Source: Leucothrix pacifica (lineage in GTDB: Bacteria; Pseudomonadota; Gammaproteobacteria; Thiotrichales; Thiotrichaceae). Taken from it: a stretch of 64,000 nt of DNA. Made by a program: the position numbers and the translations under genes. Shown in pieces: positions 34,358 to 43,946 of this stretch. The stretch's first letter is position 1; every line of letters begins with the position of its first letter. The stretch lies in the NCBI RefSeq assembly GCF_003172875.1, contig NZ_QGKM01000056.1, forward strand, positions 1-64,000, given 5' to 3'. A model generated the notes under the pieces. The model worked only from the letters and a program-made list of their open reading frames with translations, was not told the DNA's origin and did not search any database.

Positions 34358-37300
34358 ATGAATCCATTCCACAATGCATGGGGAATGATCTGTCTTTGGC
34401 TACTGTTGCTCTTGAACTCAATTACTTACGCCAATACAGACAAATTTGACCTCGATACCCTGTTAGAGGGTACTGACCACCCAAGCGCGATTGAGCAGCT
34501 TGATGGTCTGCTGGAATCACTCGATTATACGCGTGACGTAGAACTGTGGACGATCACTTTAGTAAGAGCAGCGAGACTGCGGGCGCTTGAGTCGCAGCAC
34601 AAACAAGCGCTAGATTTCCTGAGATCCAAGTCATGGCCAGAGGATTTACTGGCAAATACCGTTTTAAAAATCGCAACGTCTAATGAAATTGAGCATTATC
34701 TGAATCATAAAAGTTGGGGACTCGTGCCACATAGTGGTAGGAATGAGGCGTTAGCGGGCAAACATGTCAGCGAATATCATCAGCTCACTACTGACCTTGG
34801 TAACTACTACCGTTCAGCTTTTGATGATGCGCTCGATAATGCAATCACACTTAAACAGGCTTCAGCGTACTTCACACCTAGCGAATATCCAGAGCATATC
34901 AGAGGCTACCTTGCTGATTTAGTCGCTAGTCGCTGGATAGATTTTTTGTCAGATGATTTGTATTGGACGCAGCGTCAACAAAAGCAGCTTCGCAATATTG
35001 ATCTGGCGGCTTTGTTAGCACTGGGTGCTCGGGATGATCTGGAGTTATTTGATGAGCATCTTCATCCACTTAACAGAATTAAAGCCATCAGTGAGCGCTT
35101 GTACTATTGGCATAAGCGTGCGGGACGTAAGGAAGCAGCGCTTGAAGTGTATCGATTATATGTTGTGCTGCTAAATCGCCATTTTTCCACTGCAGAAGAG
35201 ACTGAGGTTCTGAGTCAGTCTCTTACTGAAGCAGTGAAAGCATTAGGGGCTCAATATCCGTGGTGGACGGTGGGCCAATATCAGTTGTCATTATTCCGGC
35301 AACAAATGCCCCACGCCAGCGCGTTGCTTGAAGCGCATGATTTAGCGGTGCAGGCAAGTATCGCCCACCCAACGTCACATGGTGCAAAGCTAAGCAAAGC
35401 CCTGTTGCGTGAATTAGAATATCAGGAGTTTTCTGTGTCCGGGCAGCGAAGTAGCGCGATCGGGCGAGCATCTCTCAAAGTAAATTACCGCAATCTGTAT
35501 CGTCTTTATTTTAAAGCATGGAAAGTCAGTGAGCCATTACCGGTAAGTCTTGAAGAAGGTGAGTTGCGAGTTGTCGTAGATGAATTACTGAAGCAACCGG
35601 CCACTGTTGAGTGGAAAGCTGAGTTATCTGATTATTCTGATCTGCGACATCATGAAACCCACCTCGTCCCACAGATTGAAGAGCATGGTCAGTGGTTGCT
35701 GATGGTCTCGCCACAAGCTGAATTTGCCGATGTTACTGAGAAAGTTCAATTACTAAATCTTCACCTCAGTCACTATGTGGCAAGCGTGAGTTATCATAAC
35801 GGTGAGTTTAGAGTGGCTACTTACGATGGCCGCCGTGGTCGTGCGTTACCCAATATTGTGGTTGAGCTAGTTGAAGTTACGGACGAGTCAACGGTTGTGT
35901 TGACCAGTGCTAAAAGCAATGTCCATGGAGTTGCGACCTTAAGCCGCACCAAAGATGCTGATCACTATCAAATCCGTTTAAGGCACGGTGTGGATAGTTC
36001 AGTCATTGAAATACCAGGTTTATTAGGACTGAAAGATGAACAACGTTGGTCCTTAAAGCCAGCTAAGGCGGTCGTGTTTACTGATCAGCTTAGCTATGAG
36101 CCAGGTGATTTAATCCATTGGACGATGTTAGTGAAAGCAAGTGAGCGTAATACACAGAGCGCGCCACACGTCTTGGCAGATAGTGCAGGCTGGATGAAGC
36201 TTTATAATCCTGACAACCAATTAATCCTTCAGCAGCAAGTGACAACAGACGCAACCGGCTTAGCCAGTGGCACGCTTCAGCTTGATGAAAATATTCAAGA
36301 GATTGATTTTGGTACGTGGCGGCTTCAGTCCAGTTGGCGTGGGAATAAATCAATTAATGTAAGCAAGACTGCCGAATCATATTTAACGATTGACACTCTG
36401 TCCGAGCATTTATCCGCGAATCAAGCTCTGACTATCAATGGTGTGGCACGGAGTGACCGCTCTAAGCTAGAGGAAGCTTATATTAGCTGGAAGCTTCGCA
36501 GATCTGGCTTCAAAGCAAATGGTGATCTCGTGTCATCTGTTGAGATATCTCAAGGTGTTTCAGAGCTTATTAATCATCAATTCAAAGTACCACTTGTCTT
36601 ATCGATACATGATGAGTCGTCTGCTTTGCGATATCGATTTGAATTGCAATTAGACCTTATGGATGACGGGCAGCGCCTTAAAACGATATCAACGCCATTT
36701 AATGTAGCGAATGATCATCACTACTTTACCATTAAAAGTGACCAGGCCTTTTACGAAACTGCTGTTGGCATCAACCTTGCTTTTTCAAAAACAAATAGTC
36801 ATTGGCAGGGCGTGGCCGGGAGTAGCGAGTGGTTTTTATATGCTTTAAATGCGCCGCACAAAATAGATACTGAAAAGAAACATGAAACGAAGGAGTGGAT
36901 TCTTGGTGCGCTTAAAAAACATGGTGAACTAAACCATAATAATCAAGGCCTCGCACGACTTCACTTGAAAGGCCTTGAAGCGGGCATATATCGTTTACGC
37001 TTAGTAGATAAGCAATCAACTGACTCAGAGTCTGTGGGGACCGCAGAGGAGCTCGATATTATCGTTGTAGAATCAGACAATATAAATCGACTCAAAGCAG
37101 GAGAGGTGTTACTCGCTCAAAAAGCCAATGCTGAAGTGGGTGATACACTAAAGTTACTGGCGGGTTCAGGCACTCAAAACCAGTGGGTACGCCTAAATAT
37201 TTTGAAACAAGGTAAGTTGCTTGCAAGTCAGATGCTATCGCCGGGTGTGCACCTGTTAGAGTTTCCGGTTACAAAGTCTCATCAGGGAGGCTTGGCGTTC

Positions 37301-37993
37301 AATCTGGAATGGGTTGAGCAAAATCAGATAAACAATAAAGATATCTTTGTCGCTGTTCCTTGGGTAAGTAAACATCTCACGCTAAGCATCACAGAACAGG
37401 CATCTGGTGATCATAGATTGTTAAAGGTGACTACATCTGATGGTCATGCTTTGATTCATAAAAAAGCACAAGTCCTGGTACATTACAGCGACATAGGCAC
37501 GGTTAACACCCCTGGTGAAGCAATTAATCTAAGCGAGCTATATCAACAGTATCAGCCATCAATGATCCGTCTGGATAATAATGGTGACAGCTACCCCTAT
37601 TATTTCAGGGAATCGCGCCGCATAGCGCCCACGGCCAAATCAACTTTAAGGTACGCAGAAATTCGCTACAGTAATAAAAACAACGATGCATACCTTGGTA
37701 AGCAAAGTACCTTTAGTATGCTGCCAATGATGCTGGTAAATAATGAGAGTGCTTTGGGGCAGATTGGCTTGTCGTCTAATAATCAAACATTAAAGACCAT
37801 TAGTGCGTCAACATCGGTGGTTGCTTCCGGTCAGCATAAACCGTTATCAATAGTACAAAGAGGTTTCCTGAATGAAAACGGTGAATTTCAGTTAGTGATT
37901 CCTGCCTCCCTTAGAGGAAAGCAGGTTCGCGCTCACATATTAGTCGTCACACCAACGCTTGAAACAGGGCAGTTATCAACCACCCTGAGGTGA
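34358..37993 (+). CDS. Truncated alpha-2-macroglobulin-like protein
   Basis: This 1211-residue exported protein has a signal peptide ending near NSITYA. Residues about 30-350 are helical. From about 365 macroglobulin-type beta domains begin: LKVNYRNLYRLYFKAW, then the MG2-like VVFTDQLSYEPGDLIHWTML near 570, where the usual motif is YRPGE. Bacterial alpha-2-macroglobulins are normally 1500-2000 residues, with bait, thioester (CxEQ) and receptor-binding parts after this point. Here the frame stops just as the A2M segment would start (FLNENGEFQLVIPASLRG), with no thioester. The end overlaps the convergent protease gene by 18 bases. It may be a functional short form or a 3'-truncated remnant; the intact 3.6-kb frame argues for function. 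Confidence 0.72.
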   Translation: MNPFHNAWGMICLWLLLLLNSITYANTDKFDLDTLLEGTDHPSAIEQLDGLLESLDYTRDVELWTITLVRAARLRALESQHKQALDFLRSKSWPEDLLANTVLKIATSNEIEHYLNHKSWGLVPHSGRNEALAGKHVSEYHQLTTDLGNYYRSAFDDALDNAITLKQASAYFTPSEYPEHIRGYLADLVASRWIDFLSDDLYWTQRQQKQLRNIDLAALLALGARDDLELFDEHLHPLNRIKAISERLYYWHKRAGRKEAALEVYRLYVVLLNRHFSTAEETEVLSQSLTEAVKALGAQYPWWTVGQYQLSLFRQQMPHASALLEAHDLAVQASIAHPTSHGAKLSKALLRELEYQEFSVSGQRSSAIGRASLKVNYRNLYRLYFKAWKVSEPLPVSLEEGELRVVVDELLKQPATVEWKAELSDYSDLRHHETHLVPQIEEHGQWLLMVSPQAEFADVTEKVQLLNLHLSHYVASVSYHNGEFRVATYDGRRGRALPNIVVELVEVTDESTVVLTSAKSNVHGVATLSRTKDADHYQIRLRHGVDSSVIEIPGLLGLKDEQRWSLKPAKAVVFTDQLSYEPGDLIHWTMLVKASERNTQSAPHVLADSAGWMKLYNPDNQLILQQQVTTDATGLASGTLQLDENIQEIDFGTWRLQSSWRGNKSINVSKTAESYLTIDTLSEHLSANQALTINGVARSDRSKLEEAYISWKLRRSGFKANGDLVSSVEISQGVSELINHQFKVPLVLSIHDESSALRYRFELQLDLMDDGQRLKTISTPFNVANDHHYFTIKSDQAFYETAVGINLAFSKTNSHWQGVAGSSEWFLYALNAPHKIDTEKKHETKEWILGALKKHGELNHNNQGLARLHLKGLEAGIYRLRLVDKQSTDSESVGTAEELDIIVVESDNINRLKAGEVLLAQKANAEVGDTLKLLAGSGTQNQWVRLNILKQGKLLASQMLSPGVHLLEFPVTKSHQGGLAFNLEWVEQNQINNKDIFVAVPWVSKHLTLSITEQASGDHRLLKVTTSDGHALIHKKAQVLVHYSDIGTVNTPGEAINLSELYQQYQPSMIRLDNNGDSYPYYFRESRRIAPTAKSTLRYAEIRYSNKNNDAYLGKQSTFSMLPMMLVNNESALGQIGLSSNNQTLKTISASTSVVASGQHKPLSIVQRGFLNENGEFQLVIPASLRGKQVRAHILVVTPTLETGQLSTTLR

Positions 37994-39091
37994 GGTGAGT
38001 GGCACCATGACTTTCAGTTGTTGTTTGTTTCTGAGGATGGTCAGCTCGACAGTGTCGCCAGACTCATATTCATCGAGAATGTCCAGCAAATCAGCAACAG
38101 TATCGACATCGCGCCCGTCGATTTGCTGAATCATGTCACCGAGCACACTTTGGTTATTGTGTTCGGTAATGCCAATTAATCCCACTTTCTCAGCACCACT
38201 GTTTTTAGCAGTGTTGAGTACTGCCACCCCTCGGATGCCAAATCGTTGGTTGATCAGTGCGTTATAGCGTTCATCCATTGTCACACCTAACACCGGACGG
38301 ATATAGCGACCCTTAGAGATAAGCTGCGGTACTACGCGATTAACATTATCAACCGGAATAGAAAAACCAATGCCGGAGGATGAACCTGAAGGACTGTAGA
38401 TAGCGGTGTTGATACCAATGAGTCGCCCCGCGCTATCAATCAAGGGACCGCCTGAGTTGCCCGGGTTAATTGCTGCATCGGTTTGAATCAGGCTTTCTAT
38501 ACGTCCACCTGCCTCGCTGTCTATGGAACGCCCTAACGCAGAAATAATGCCGGTAGTCAGCGTGTGATCCAGTCCAAAAGGATTGCCAATGGCATAAACC
38601 TTTTGTCCTACTTGTAAGTTCTTACTGCGACCAATGGGCACAGGATCAGGGCTGTCCAACGGCACATTAATCTTCAATACGGCTAAGTCATGCCGAGGGC
38701 TGGCACCGACTAAAATTGCATCATAGACGCGTTGGTCTGATAACTTCACAGTGGCAGAGGAGGAGTCTTTGATCACATGGAAGTTGGTGACGACATGCCC
38801 CTGATTATCCCAAATAAACCCAGAGCCGGAACCTAGCGGTGTTTCTTTAAAGGTACGTGTCCACGGGTTCAACTGTGTATCTAGCGTATTAATAAAGACA
38901 ACAGAAGGGCTGACACGTTGAAAGATGTTTATGGTGTTTTGTTCATCAGAATTAAAGTCGCCACGCTCGGTAACCACTCTGGGTTGGCTTTGACCATCCA
39001 ATAACCAGTTTTGAATATAGGGTTTGCAGACAAATAATATGACTAGCGCAACGATTGTCCAAATTGTCAGGTTAAGGAGTTTTTTAAGCAT
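37976..39091 (-). CDS. Membrane-anchored trypsin-like protease (DegS/AlgW type)
   Basis: This periplasmic serine protease of 371 residues is held by one N-terminal membrane helix (about 7-23). The catalytic triad is visible: His105 in VVTNFHVIKD, Asp134 in PRHDLAVLKI, Ser212 in INPGNSGGPLI. One PDZ domain (about 265-365) contains MIQQIDGRDVDTVADLLDIL. A single PDZ plus an anchor fits DegS/AlgW, which cleaves the anti-sigma factor RseA/MucA during envelope stress, rather than DegP/DegQ with two PDZ domains. No rpoE-rse genes are in the window. The last codons overlap the A2M-like gene on the other strand. Confidence 0.9.
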   Translation of the reverse strand: MLKKLLNLTIWTIVALVILFVCKPYIQNWLLDGQSQPRVVTERGDFNSDEQNTINIFQRVSPSVVFINTLDTQLNPWTRTFKETPLGSGSGFIWDNQGHVVTNFHVIKDSSSATVKLSDQRVYDAILVGASPRHDLAVLKINVPLDSPDPVPIGRSKNLQVGQKVYAIGNPFGLDHTLTTGIISALGRSIDSEAGGRIESLIQTDAAINPGNSGGPLIDSAGRLIGINTAIYSPSGSSSGIGFSIPVDNVNRVVPQLISKGRYIRPVLGVTMDERYNALINQRFGIRGVAVLNTAKNSGAEKVGLIGITEHNNQSVLGDMIQQIDGRDVDTVADLLDILDEYESGDTVELTILRNKQQLKVMVPLTSPQGG

Positions 39092-39411
39092 GGCAGGGGC
39101 GTTTTTATCAAAGACTATTATGAAAAGTGTGGGGATTATTATCGCTCATTCAACACATTAGCGAGTTAATAATAGTTTAATCTGTTGTGTTAACACTCCA
39201 AGTGGTCATATGAATGAGGGTAAGTGTTAGCAGACTAATCAGTCCAATATTTTGTAATTGTGTTGATGCAAAAGTATGTATGTGTTTTCCAGATCGTTCA
39301 AAATAGTAGGTGATAAATGATTAAGGGTTAAGTCGTCTTAATCCGCAATAAGATGGGCAATAAAAAGGCCCGAACTCAGTCGGGCCTCTGTGTCGCGGAT
39401 TAAGCCAGAAA
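39092..39411. other. Intergenic region between acs and the protease gene
   Basis: These 320 bases lie between two minus-strand genes. They hold the acs terminator at the right end and presumably the protease promoter at the left. A perfect 10-base palindrome GTGTTAACAC lies at 39187-39196. I see no gene. Confidence 0.6.
39362..39386 (-). terminator. Intrinsic terminator of acs
   Basis: On the minus strand GGCCCGA and TCGGGCC (plus positions 39380-39386 and 39367-39373) form a perfect 7-base stem with a six-base loop, followed by five T residues (39366-39362). It starts 26 bases after the acs stop. Confidence 0.93.
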
Positions 39412-41355
39412 TTAGCTGTTTTCGCGATGCTCGATCAGGTCATCAACTACTGAAGGATCAGCAAGTGTTGAAGTATCGCCCAAGCTATCGATCTCGTTAG
39501 TTGCGATCTTGCGAAGGATACGACGCATGATCTTACCAGAACGAGTTTTTGGCAGGCCAGGAGACCACTGAATCAGATTAATCTTAGCGATTGGGCCGAT
39601 TTCAGCACGTACCAGTTTAACCAGTTCAGTCTTCAGCTCATCAGTACCCACTTCGCCGTCCATTAGTGTGACGTATGCATAAATACCCTGACCAGTCAGG
39701 TCATGTGGATAACCGACAACCGCCGCTTCTGCTACCTTCTCATGAAGACCAAGAGCCGCTTCGATTTCAGCAGTACCTAGACGGTGACCAGAGACGTTTA
39801 ATACGTCATCAACACGACCCGTGATCCAGTAGTGACCATCTTCGTCACGACGTGCGCCGTCACCCGTGAAGTAGTAACCCTTAAACATTGAGAAATACGT
39901 CTCATAGAAACGCTTGTGGTCGCCAAATACGGTGCGAATCATTGCAGGCCAAGGACGATCAATCGCTAAGTTACCCGCAGCAGGGCTACCTTCGATCTCG
40001 TTACCTTCATCATCAAGCAGTACAGGGTTCACACCGAAGAATGGCTGCATAGCAGAACCTGGCTTCAGGTCATTAACACCCGGAAGAGGCGTCATCATGT
40101 GACCACCAGTCTCAGTCTGCCACCATGTATCAACGATTGGGCACTTACCATTACCGACGATGTTGTAATACCACTCCCATGCTTCAGGATTGATTGGCTC
40201 ACCAACCGTACCCAATACACGTAAGCTCTTACGTGAAGTCTTTTCAACAGGCTCGTTACCCGCACCCATTAAAGAGCGGATTGCCGTAGGTGCTGTGTAG
40301 AAAATGCTGACGTTGTGTTTATCAACCACTTCCCAGAAACGTGAAATGTCAGGGTAAGTCGGAATACCTTCAAACATGACTGTAGTTGCACCGTTAGCCA
40401 GCGGGCCATACACGATGTAAGTGTGACCTGTAACCCAGCCGACGTCCGCTGTACACCAGTAAACATCACCTTCTTTGTAGTCAAACACTGCTTCGTGAGT
40501 CATTGCAGCCTGAACTAAGTAACCACCCGTTGTGTGCTGAACACCCTTTGGCGTACCAGTAGAACCAGACGTGTAAAGGATGAATAACGGATCTTCAGAA
40601 TCCATTTGCTCAGGTTCACAGTCTGCACTCGCTGCATCAACTGCTTCGTGATACCAAACGTCACGGTCTTCAGTCCACTCGATTGGATCACCACCGCGCT
40701 TTACCACGATGCAAGAATGAACGTTAGGGCAGTGCTCCAGAGCGATATCAGCATTGCTCTTCAGAGGAACACGGCGGCCACCACGCATAGATTGGTCAGC
40801 CGTGATTACAACACGGCAGTCAGAGTCATTGATACGACTTGCTAGTGCTTCAGGTGAGAAGCCACCGAATACGATCGAGTGGATCGCACCGATACGGGTA
40901 CAAGCCAGCATCGCGATAGCAGCTTCAGGAATCATTGGCAGGTACAAAGAAACGCGATCGCCTTTCTCAACGCCACGTGCTTTTAATACGTTAGCGAACT
41001 TAGATACTTCCTCGTGTAGTTCACGGTAAGTGATCTTACGTGTATCTTCAGGACTGTCGCCTTCCCAGATAATCGCAACCTGATCCGCACGCTTTTCAAG
41101 GTGACGGTCAATACAGTTATAAGATACGTTTAGTTTTGCTTCTGTGAACCAGTTGATGTGCAGATCTTCCTGATCAAAGCTCCAGTCCATCGTTTTCTTC
41201 CATGGCTTAAACCAGCTGACATACTTGTTAGCTTGCTCATCCCAGAAACCTTCAGGGTCGTCGATTGAACGTGCATACATTTCTTCAAACTGGGCTTTAT
41301 TGATGTTTGCCTGTGCAGCAAATTCAGCCGAAACCGGGAACGTTTTTTCAGACAT
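39412..41355 (-). CDS. acs: Acetyl-CoA synthetase
   Basis: Acs activates acetate to acetyl-CoA through acetyl-AMP. The 647-residue length and motifs match: the P-loop-like [20 protein letters not shown] near residue 264, the [12 protein letters not shown] core near 413, [14 protein letters not shown] near 493, and the C-terminal [12 protein letters not shown] near 603 whose Lys is the residue inactivated by acetylation in other bacteria. The window also carries a PatZ-like acetyltransferase and a deacetylase-fold protein that could act on that Lys, and an acetate-type symporter. It is divergent from phaC. Confidence 0.97.
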   Translation of the reverse strand: MSEKTFPVSAEFAAQANINKAQFEEMYARSIDDPEGFWDEQANKYVSWFKPWKKTMDWSFDQEDLHINWFTEAKLNVSYNCIDRHLEKRADQVAIIWEGDSPEDTRKITYRELHEEVSKFANVLKARGVEKGDRVSLYLPMIPEAAIAMLACTRIGAIHSIVFGGFSPEALASRINDSDCRVVITADQSMRGGRRVPLKSNADIALEHCPNVHSCIVVKRGGDPIEWTEDRDVWYHEAVDAASADCEPEQMDSEDPLFILYTSGSTGTPKGVQHTTGGYLVQAAMTHEAVFDYKEGDVYWCTADVGWVTGHTYIVYGPLANGATTVMFEGIPTYPDISRFWEVVDKHNVSIFYTAPTAIRSLMGAGNEPVEKTSRKSLRVLGTVGEPINPEAWEWYYNIVGNGKCPIVDTWWQTETGGHMMTPLPGVNDLKPGSAMQPFFGVNPVLLDDEGNEIEGSPAAGNLAIDRPWPAMIRTVFGDHKRFYETYFSMFKGYYFTGDGARRDEDGHYWITGRVDDVLNVSGHRLGTAEIEAALGLHEKVAEAAVVGYPHDLTGQGIYAYVTLMDGEVGTDELKTELVKLVRAEIGPIAKINLIQWSPGLPKTRSGKIMRRILRKIATNEIDSLGDTSTLADPSVVDDLIEHRENS

Positions 41356-41473
41356 AAGTACATTTCTCCATGGGTAATCACTCTTCTCAAACTAAGGCCA
41401 CTAGTGGACTCGTCGCTCAACTAAGGCGTACATAATAACATTTTGCATGAGTCACTCTAAGTGGCTGGCCTAA

Positions 41474-41502
41474 TTCTCTATATTAGACTTAAATATAGTG
41501 AA
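41474..41502. promoter_or_regulatory. Inverted repeat upstream of acs
   Basis: TTCTCTATATT (41474-41484) and AATATAGTGAA (41492-41502) are 11-base arms with one mismatch and a 7-base spacer. The arrangement is operator-like and lies about 120 bases before the acs start. Confidence 0.35.
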
Positions 41503-41609
41503 CGACTTTTAGGCTTTACTATTGATAATCACAATAGTAAAAAATTTTATAGTGACGCACAATCATACGCCTAAGGTATATCATAGTGGTTTTACTGCAA
41601 AATCTTATA

Positions 41610-41630
41610 TTATTGTGCGGTGCACAATAA
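41610..41630. promoter_or_regulatory. Perfect inverted repeat upstream of phaC, candidate PhaR site
   Basis: TTATTGTGC (41610-41618) and GCACAATAA (41622-41630) form a perfect 9-base inverted repeat with a 3-base spacer. Inside it TGCGGTGCACAA (41616-41627) shares the pattern TGC-RR-TGCACAA with a site upstream of phaB. Confidence 0.5.
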
Positions 41631-41754
41631 GCTGCTATATTAGCCTGAGCACTGCAGATAGTTTGGGCCACTCTGATAACGATGTTATGATGTAGGTCAA
41701 ATTTACTGCTCTTAATAATGAGTAACATACGAGTCAATTGGTAAGGGATACAAT

Positions 41755-43881
41755 ATGTCTGAGCATGACAAACTAGACGAAGCTGCAAATCATCTGGAAG
41801 CAGCAACAGAGGCAATGAAACAGAATTTTCAGCACATTCAATCGATGATGGATGAATTTGCAAAGTCACACGAAAACCTCAATATGGATCCGTTTAATCT
41901 GTCTGCAGCTTATTCAGAGTGGTTAAAAGCTGCAACTAGTGATCCTAAGAAGTTAGTGGACGCTAATATGCGTTTTTTCCAAAACTCGATGGCTCTTTCA
42001 CAGCAAATGTTTAACGCCATGTTAGGGCAGTCATCTAAGCCAGTGATCACTGAAGAAGCGGGTGATCGTCGTTTCAAACATGAGGATTGGTCAAACAACC
42101 CGGTCTTCGGCACCATCAAACAGTCGTACCTTCTGACCTCTAAATGGATGCGTGATGTAGTGCAGGATGTTGAGGGCTTGGATGAGAAGACAGCTGAAAA
42201 AGTTGAATTCTTCACCGAGCGCTATTTAGATGCGTTGTCACCAACGAACTTTGCGGCAACCAATCCTGCGGTGATTGAGAAAGTACTCGAAACCAAAGGT
42301 GAAAACCTGATTAGCGGCCTGAAGAATATGATGGCTGATATGGACAACGGTAGTGGTCAGCTCAATATTCGTATGACGGATACTGAAGCATTTACTTTGG
42401 GTGAGAACGTTGCAGCGACGCCGGGTAAAGTGGTTTTCCAAAACCGCATGTTCCAGCTCATTCAGTACACACCAACCACTGAAAAAGTACTCAAGCGTCC
42501 TTTGATGATCGTCCCACCATGGATTAATAAATTCTACATCCTTGATTTACAGCCTAAAAACTCAATGTTGAAGTGGCTAACGGATCAGGGTCACACTGTC
42601 TTCGTCGTGTCATGGGTTAACCCTGATGAAACCTACCGAGATGTTGGTTTCGAGACTTATATGAAAGAGGGTGTTCTGACTGCAGTAGATGCAGTAGAGG
42701 CAGCAACGGGCGAAAGCGATATCAATGCCATTGGTTATTGTATCGGTGGAACACTGCTGAGCCTGACGTTGTCGTATATGAAGCAAATAGGGGATGAGCG
42801 CATTAAGAGTGCGACGTTCTTCACCACGATGATCGACTTCTCCGAGCCGGGTGAGTTGGGAGTATTCATTGATGAAGAGCAAATCCAGAATATTGAAGAG
42901 CGAATGGATACACAGGGTTACCTCGATGGTGCCGGTATGTCAGGTGCGTTTAATTTGATGCGTGCTAATGATTTGATTTGGTCTTTCTACATCAATAATT
43001 ACTTGCTCGGCAACGACGCCCGCCCGTTTGACTTGTTGTTCTGGAATTCAGATTCAACGCGTATGCCGGCTAAGATGCACTCTTGGTATCTACGCAATAT
43101 GTATCTGGAAAACCAATTATGTAAGCCTCAGGCGGTGACAGTTGAGGGTGTTGATATTGACTTATCAAAGATTGATATTCCGAGCTGCTTTATTTCTGCC
43201 GTTGATGATCACATCGCTCCGTGGCTTTCTACCTATAAGGGTGCGAAATTACTGGGTGGCAAAACTCGCTTTATCTTGGGTGGTTCTGGTCATATTGCCG
43301 GAATCGTTAACCCTCCTACACAAGTGAAATATGGTTACCGCTTTACTGATGACTTACCAGACGATCCACAAACATGGGCAGATAGCGCTGAACAGTTTGA
43401 AGGTTCGTGGTGGCCTGAGTGGGATAAGTGGGTACGTGCATTAGACAACAAGCAAGTAGCTGCCCGTAAGCCGGGAAGCGGCGCTCTGAAAGTCATTGAG
43501 GACGCACCAGGTACGTATGTGAAGTGTCGTTTAGGTGAGCCGGTACCAAAGCTCGAAACAACTGTCATTAAGCCTGTTGCAAAAAAAACAGCGACTAAAG
43601 CAAAAGCAAGTGCTACCAAAAAGCCAGCGGCTAAAAAAGCGACTGCAAAGAAGCCAGCGAGTAAAAAAGCTGAGACAAAGCCAGTTGCCAAAGCGAAACC
43701 AGCGACAAAAAAGTCAACGGACACAGCGGGTGCTAAGCAATCTGCTACTGTGAAGAAGACTGAAGCAGCAAAATCGCCCGCAAAAGCTAAGTCAGCTGCT
43801 AAAAAGCCAGTTGCTAAAGCTGAAGAGCCAGCTAAACAGCAAACAGAGGCTGACGCAAAAAAAGATTCTGATCAGAAGTAA
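41755..43881 (+). CDS. phaC: Class I polyhydroxyalkanoate synthase with histone-like tail
   Basis: This enzyme polymerises 3-hydroxyacyl-CoA into polyester at the granule surface. It is a class I type: a long N-terminal domain, then the lipase-like box IGYCIGGTLL with catalytic Cys329, ISAVDDHIAPW with the catalytic Asp near residue 483, and GGSGHIAGIVNPP with the His near 510. A class I enzyme normally ends near EDAPGTYVKCRLG (about residue 590). Here some 105 extra residues follow (about 603-708), almost all Lys, Ala, Pro and Thr in KKPAAKK-like repeats, resembling histone H1, AlgP and the tail of PhaM. The ribosome site AAGGGA precedes the ATG. It is divergent from acs and is not linked to phaAB directly. 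Confidence 0.94.
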   Translation: MSEHDKLDEAANHLEAATEAMKQNFQHIQSMMDEFAKSHENLNMDPFNLSAAYSEWLKAATSDPKKLVDANMRFFQNSMALSQQMFNAMLGQSSKPVITEEAGDRRFKHEDWSNNPVFGTIKQSYLLTSKWMRDVVQDVEGLDEKTAEKVEFFTERYLDALSPTNFAATNPAVIEKVLETKGENLISGLKNMMADMDNGSGQLNIRMTDTEAFTLGENVAATPGKVVFQNRMFQLIQYTPTTEKVLKRPLMIVPPWINKFYILDLQPKNSMLKWLTDQGHTVFVVSWVNPDETYRDVGFETYMKEGVLTAVDAVEAATGESDINAIGYCIGGTLLSLTLSYMKQIGDERIKSATFFTTMIDFSEPGELGVFIDEEQIQNIEERMDTQGYLDGAGMSGAFNLMRANDLIWSFYINNYLLGNDARPFDLLFWNSDSTRMPAKMHSWYLRNMYLENQLCKPQAVTVEGVDIDLSKIDIPSCFISAVDDHIAPWLSTYKGAKLLGGKTRFILGGSGHIAGIVNPPTQVKYGYRFTDDLPDDPQTWADSAEQFEGSWWPEWDKWVRALDNKQVAARKPGSGALKVIEDAPGTYVKCRLGEPVPKLETTVIKPVAKKTATKAKASATKKPAAKKATAKKPASKKAETKPVAKAKPATKKSTDTAGAKQSATVKKTEAAKSPAKAKSAAKKPVAKAEEPAKQQTEADAKKDSDQK
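43546..43880 (+). repeat. Lys/Ala/Pro-rich repeat tail of PhaC
   Basis: The final stretch of phaC is a degenerate coding repeat of AAG/AAA, GCN and CCA codons giving KPAAKK-, KKPASKK- and KSAAKKP-like units. It is strongly basic and ends with a mixed acidic run (EADAKKDSDQK). Confidence 0.85.
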
Positions 43882-43894
43882 TTGATTAGTTTCA

Positions 43895-43932
43895 GGCAAT
43901 AAAAAAGCTCCTGTGGGAGCTTTTTTATTGCC
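43895..43932. terminator. Bidirectional terminator between phaC and the response regulator gene
   Basis: GGCAATAAAAAAGCTCC (43895-43911) and GGAGCTTTTTTATTGCC (43916-43932) are perfect 17-base arms with a TGTG loop. T-runs occur on both strands, so it can end transcripts of both convergent genes. Confidence 0.95.
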
Positions 43933-43946
43933 ATCAATTTGTGTCG

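Larger units (their letters stand above)
41356..41754. other. Divergent acs-phaC intergenic region
   Basis: These 399 bases separate acs and phaC, which point away from each other. They hold two inverted repeats (41474-41502 and 41610-41630), described separately, and must hold both promoters. I see no coding frame with a ribosome site. Confidence 0.6.

Noticed and set aside
39187-39196. Palindrome GTGTTAACAC as an operator
   Set aside because: It is a single short palindrome with no second copy and no link to a known regulator.
43335-43724. Minus-strand frame rich in Ala, Phe and Val, looking like a membrane protein
   Set aside because: It is the antisense of the Lys/Ala/Pro-rich PhaC tail; such antisense reads produce false hydrophobic segments.
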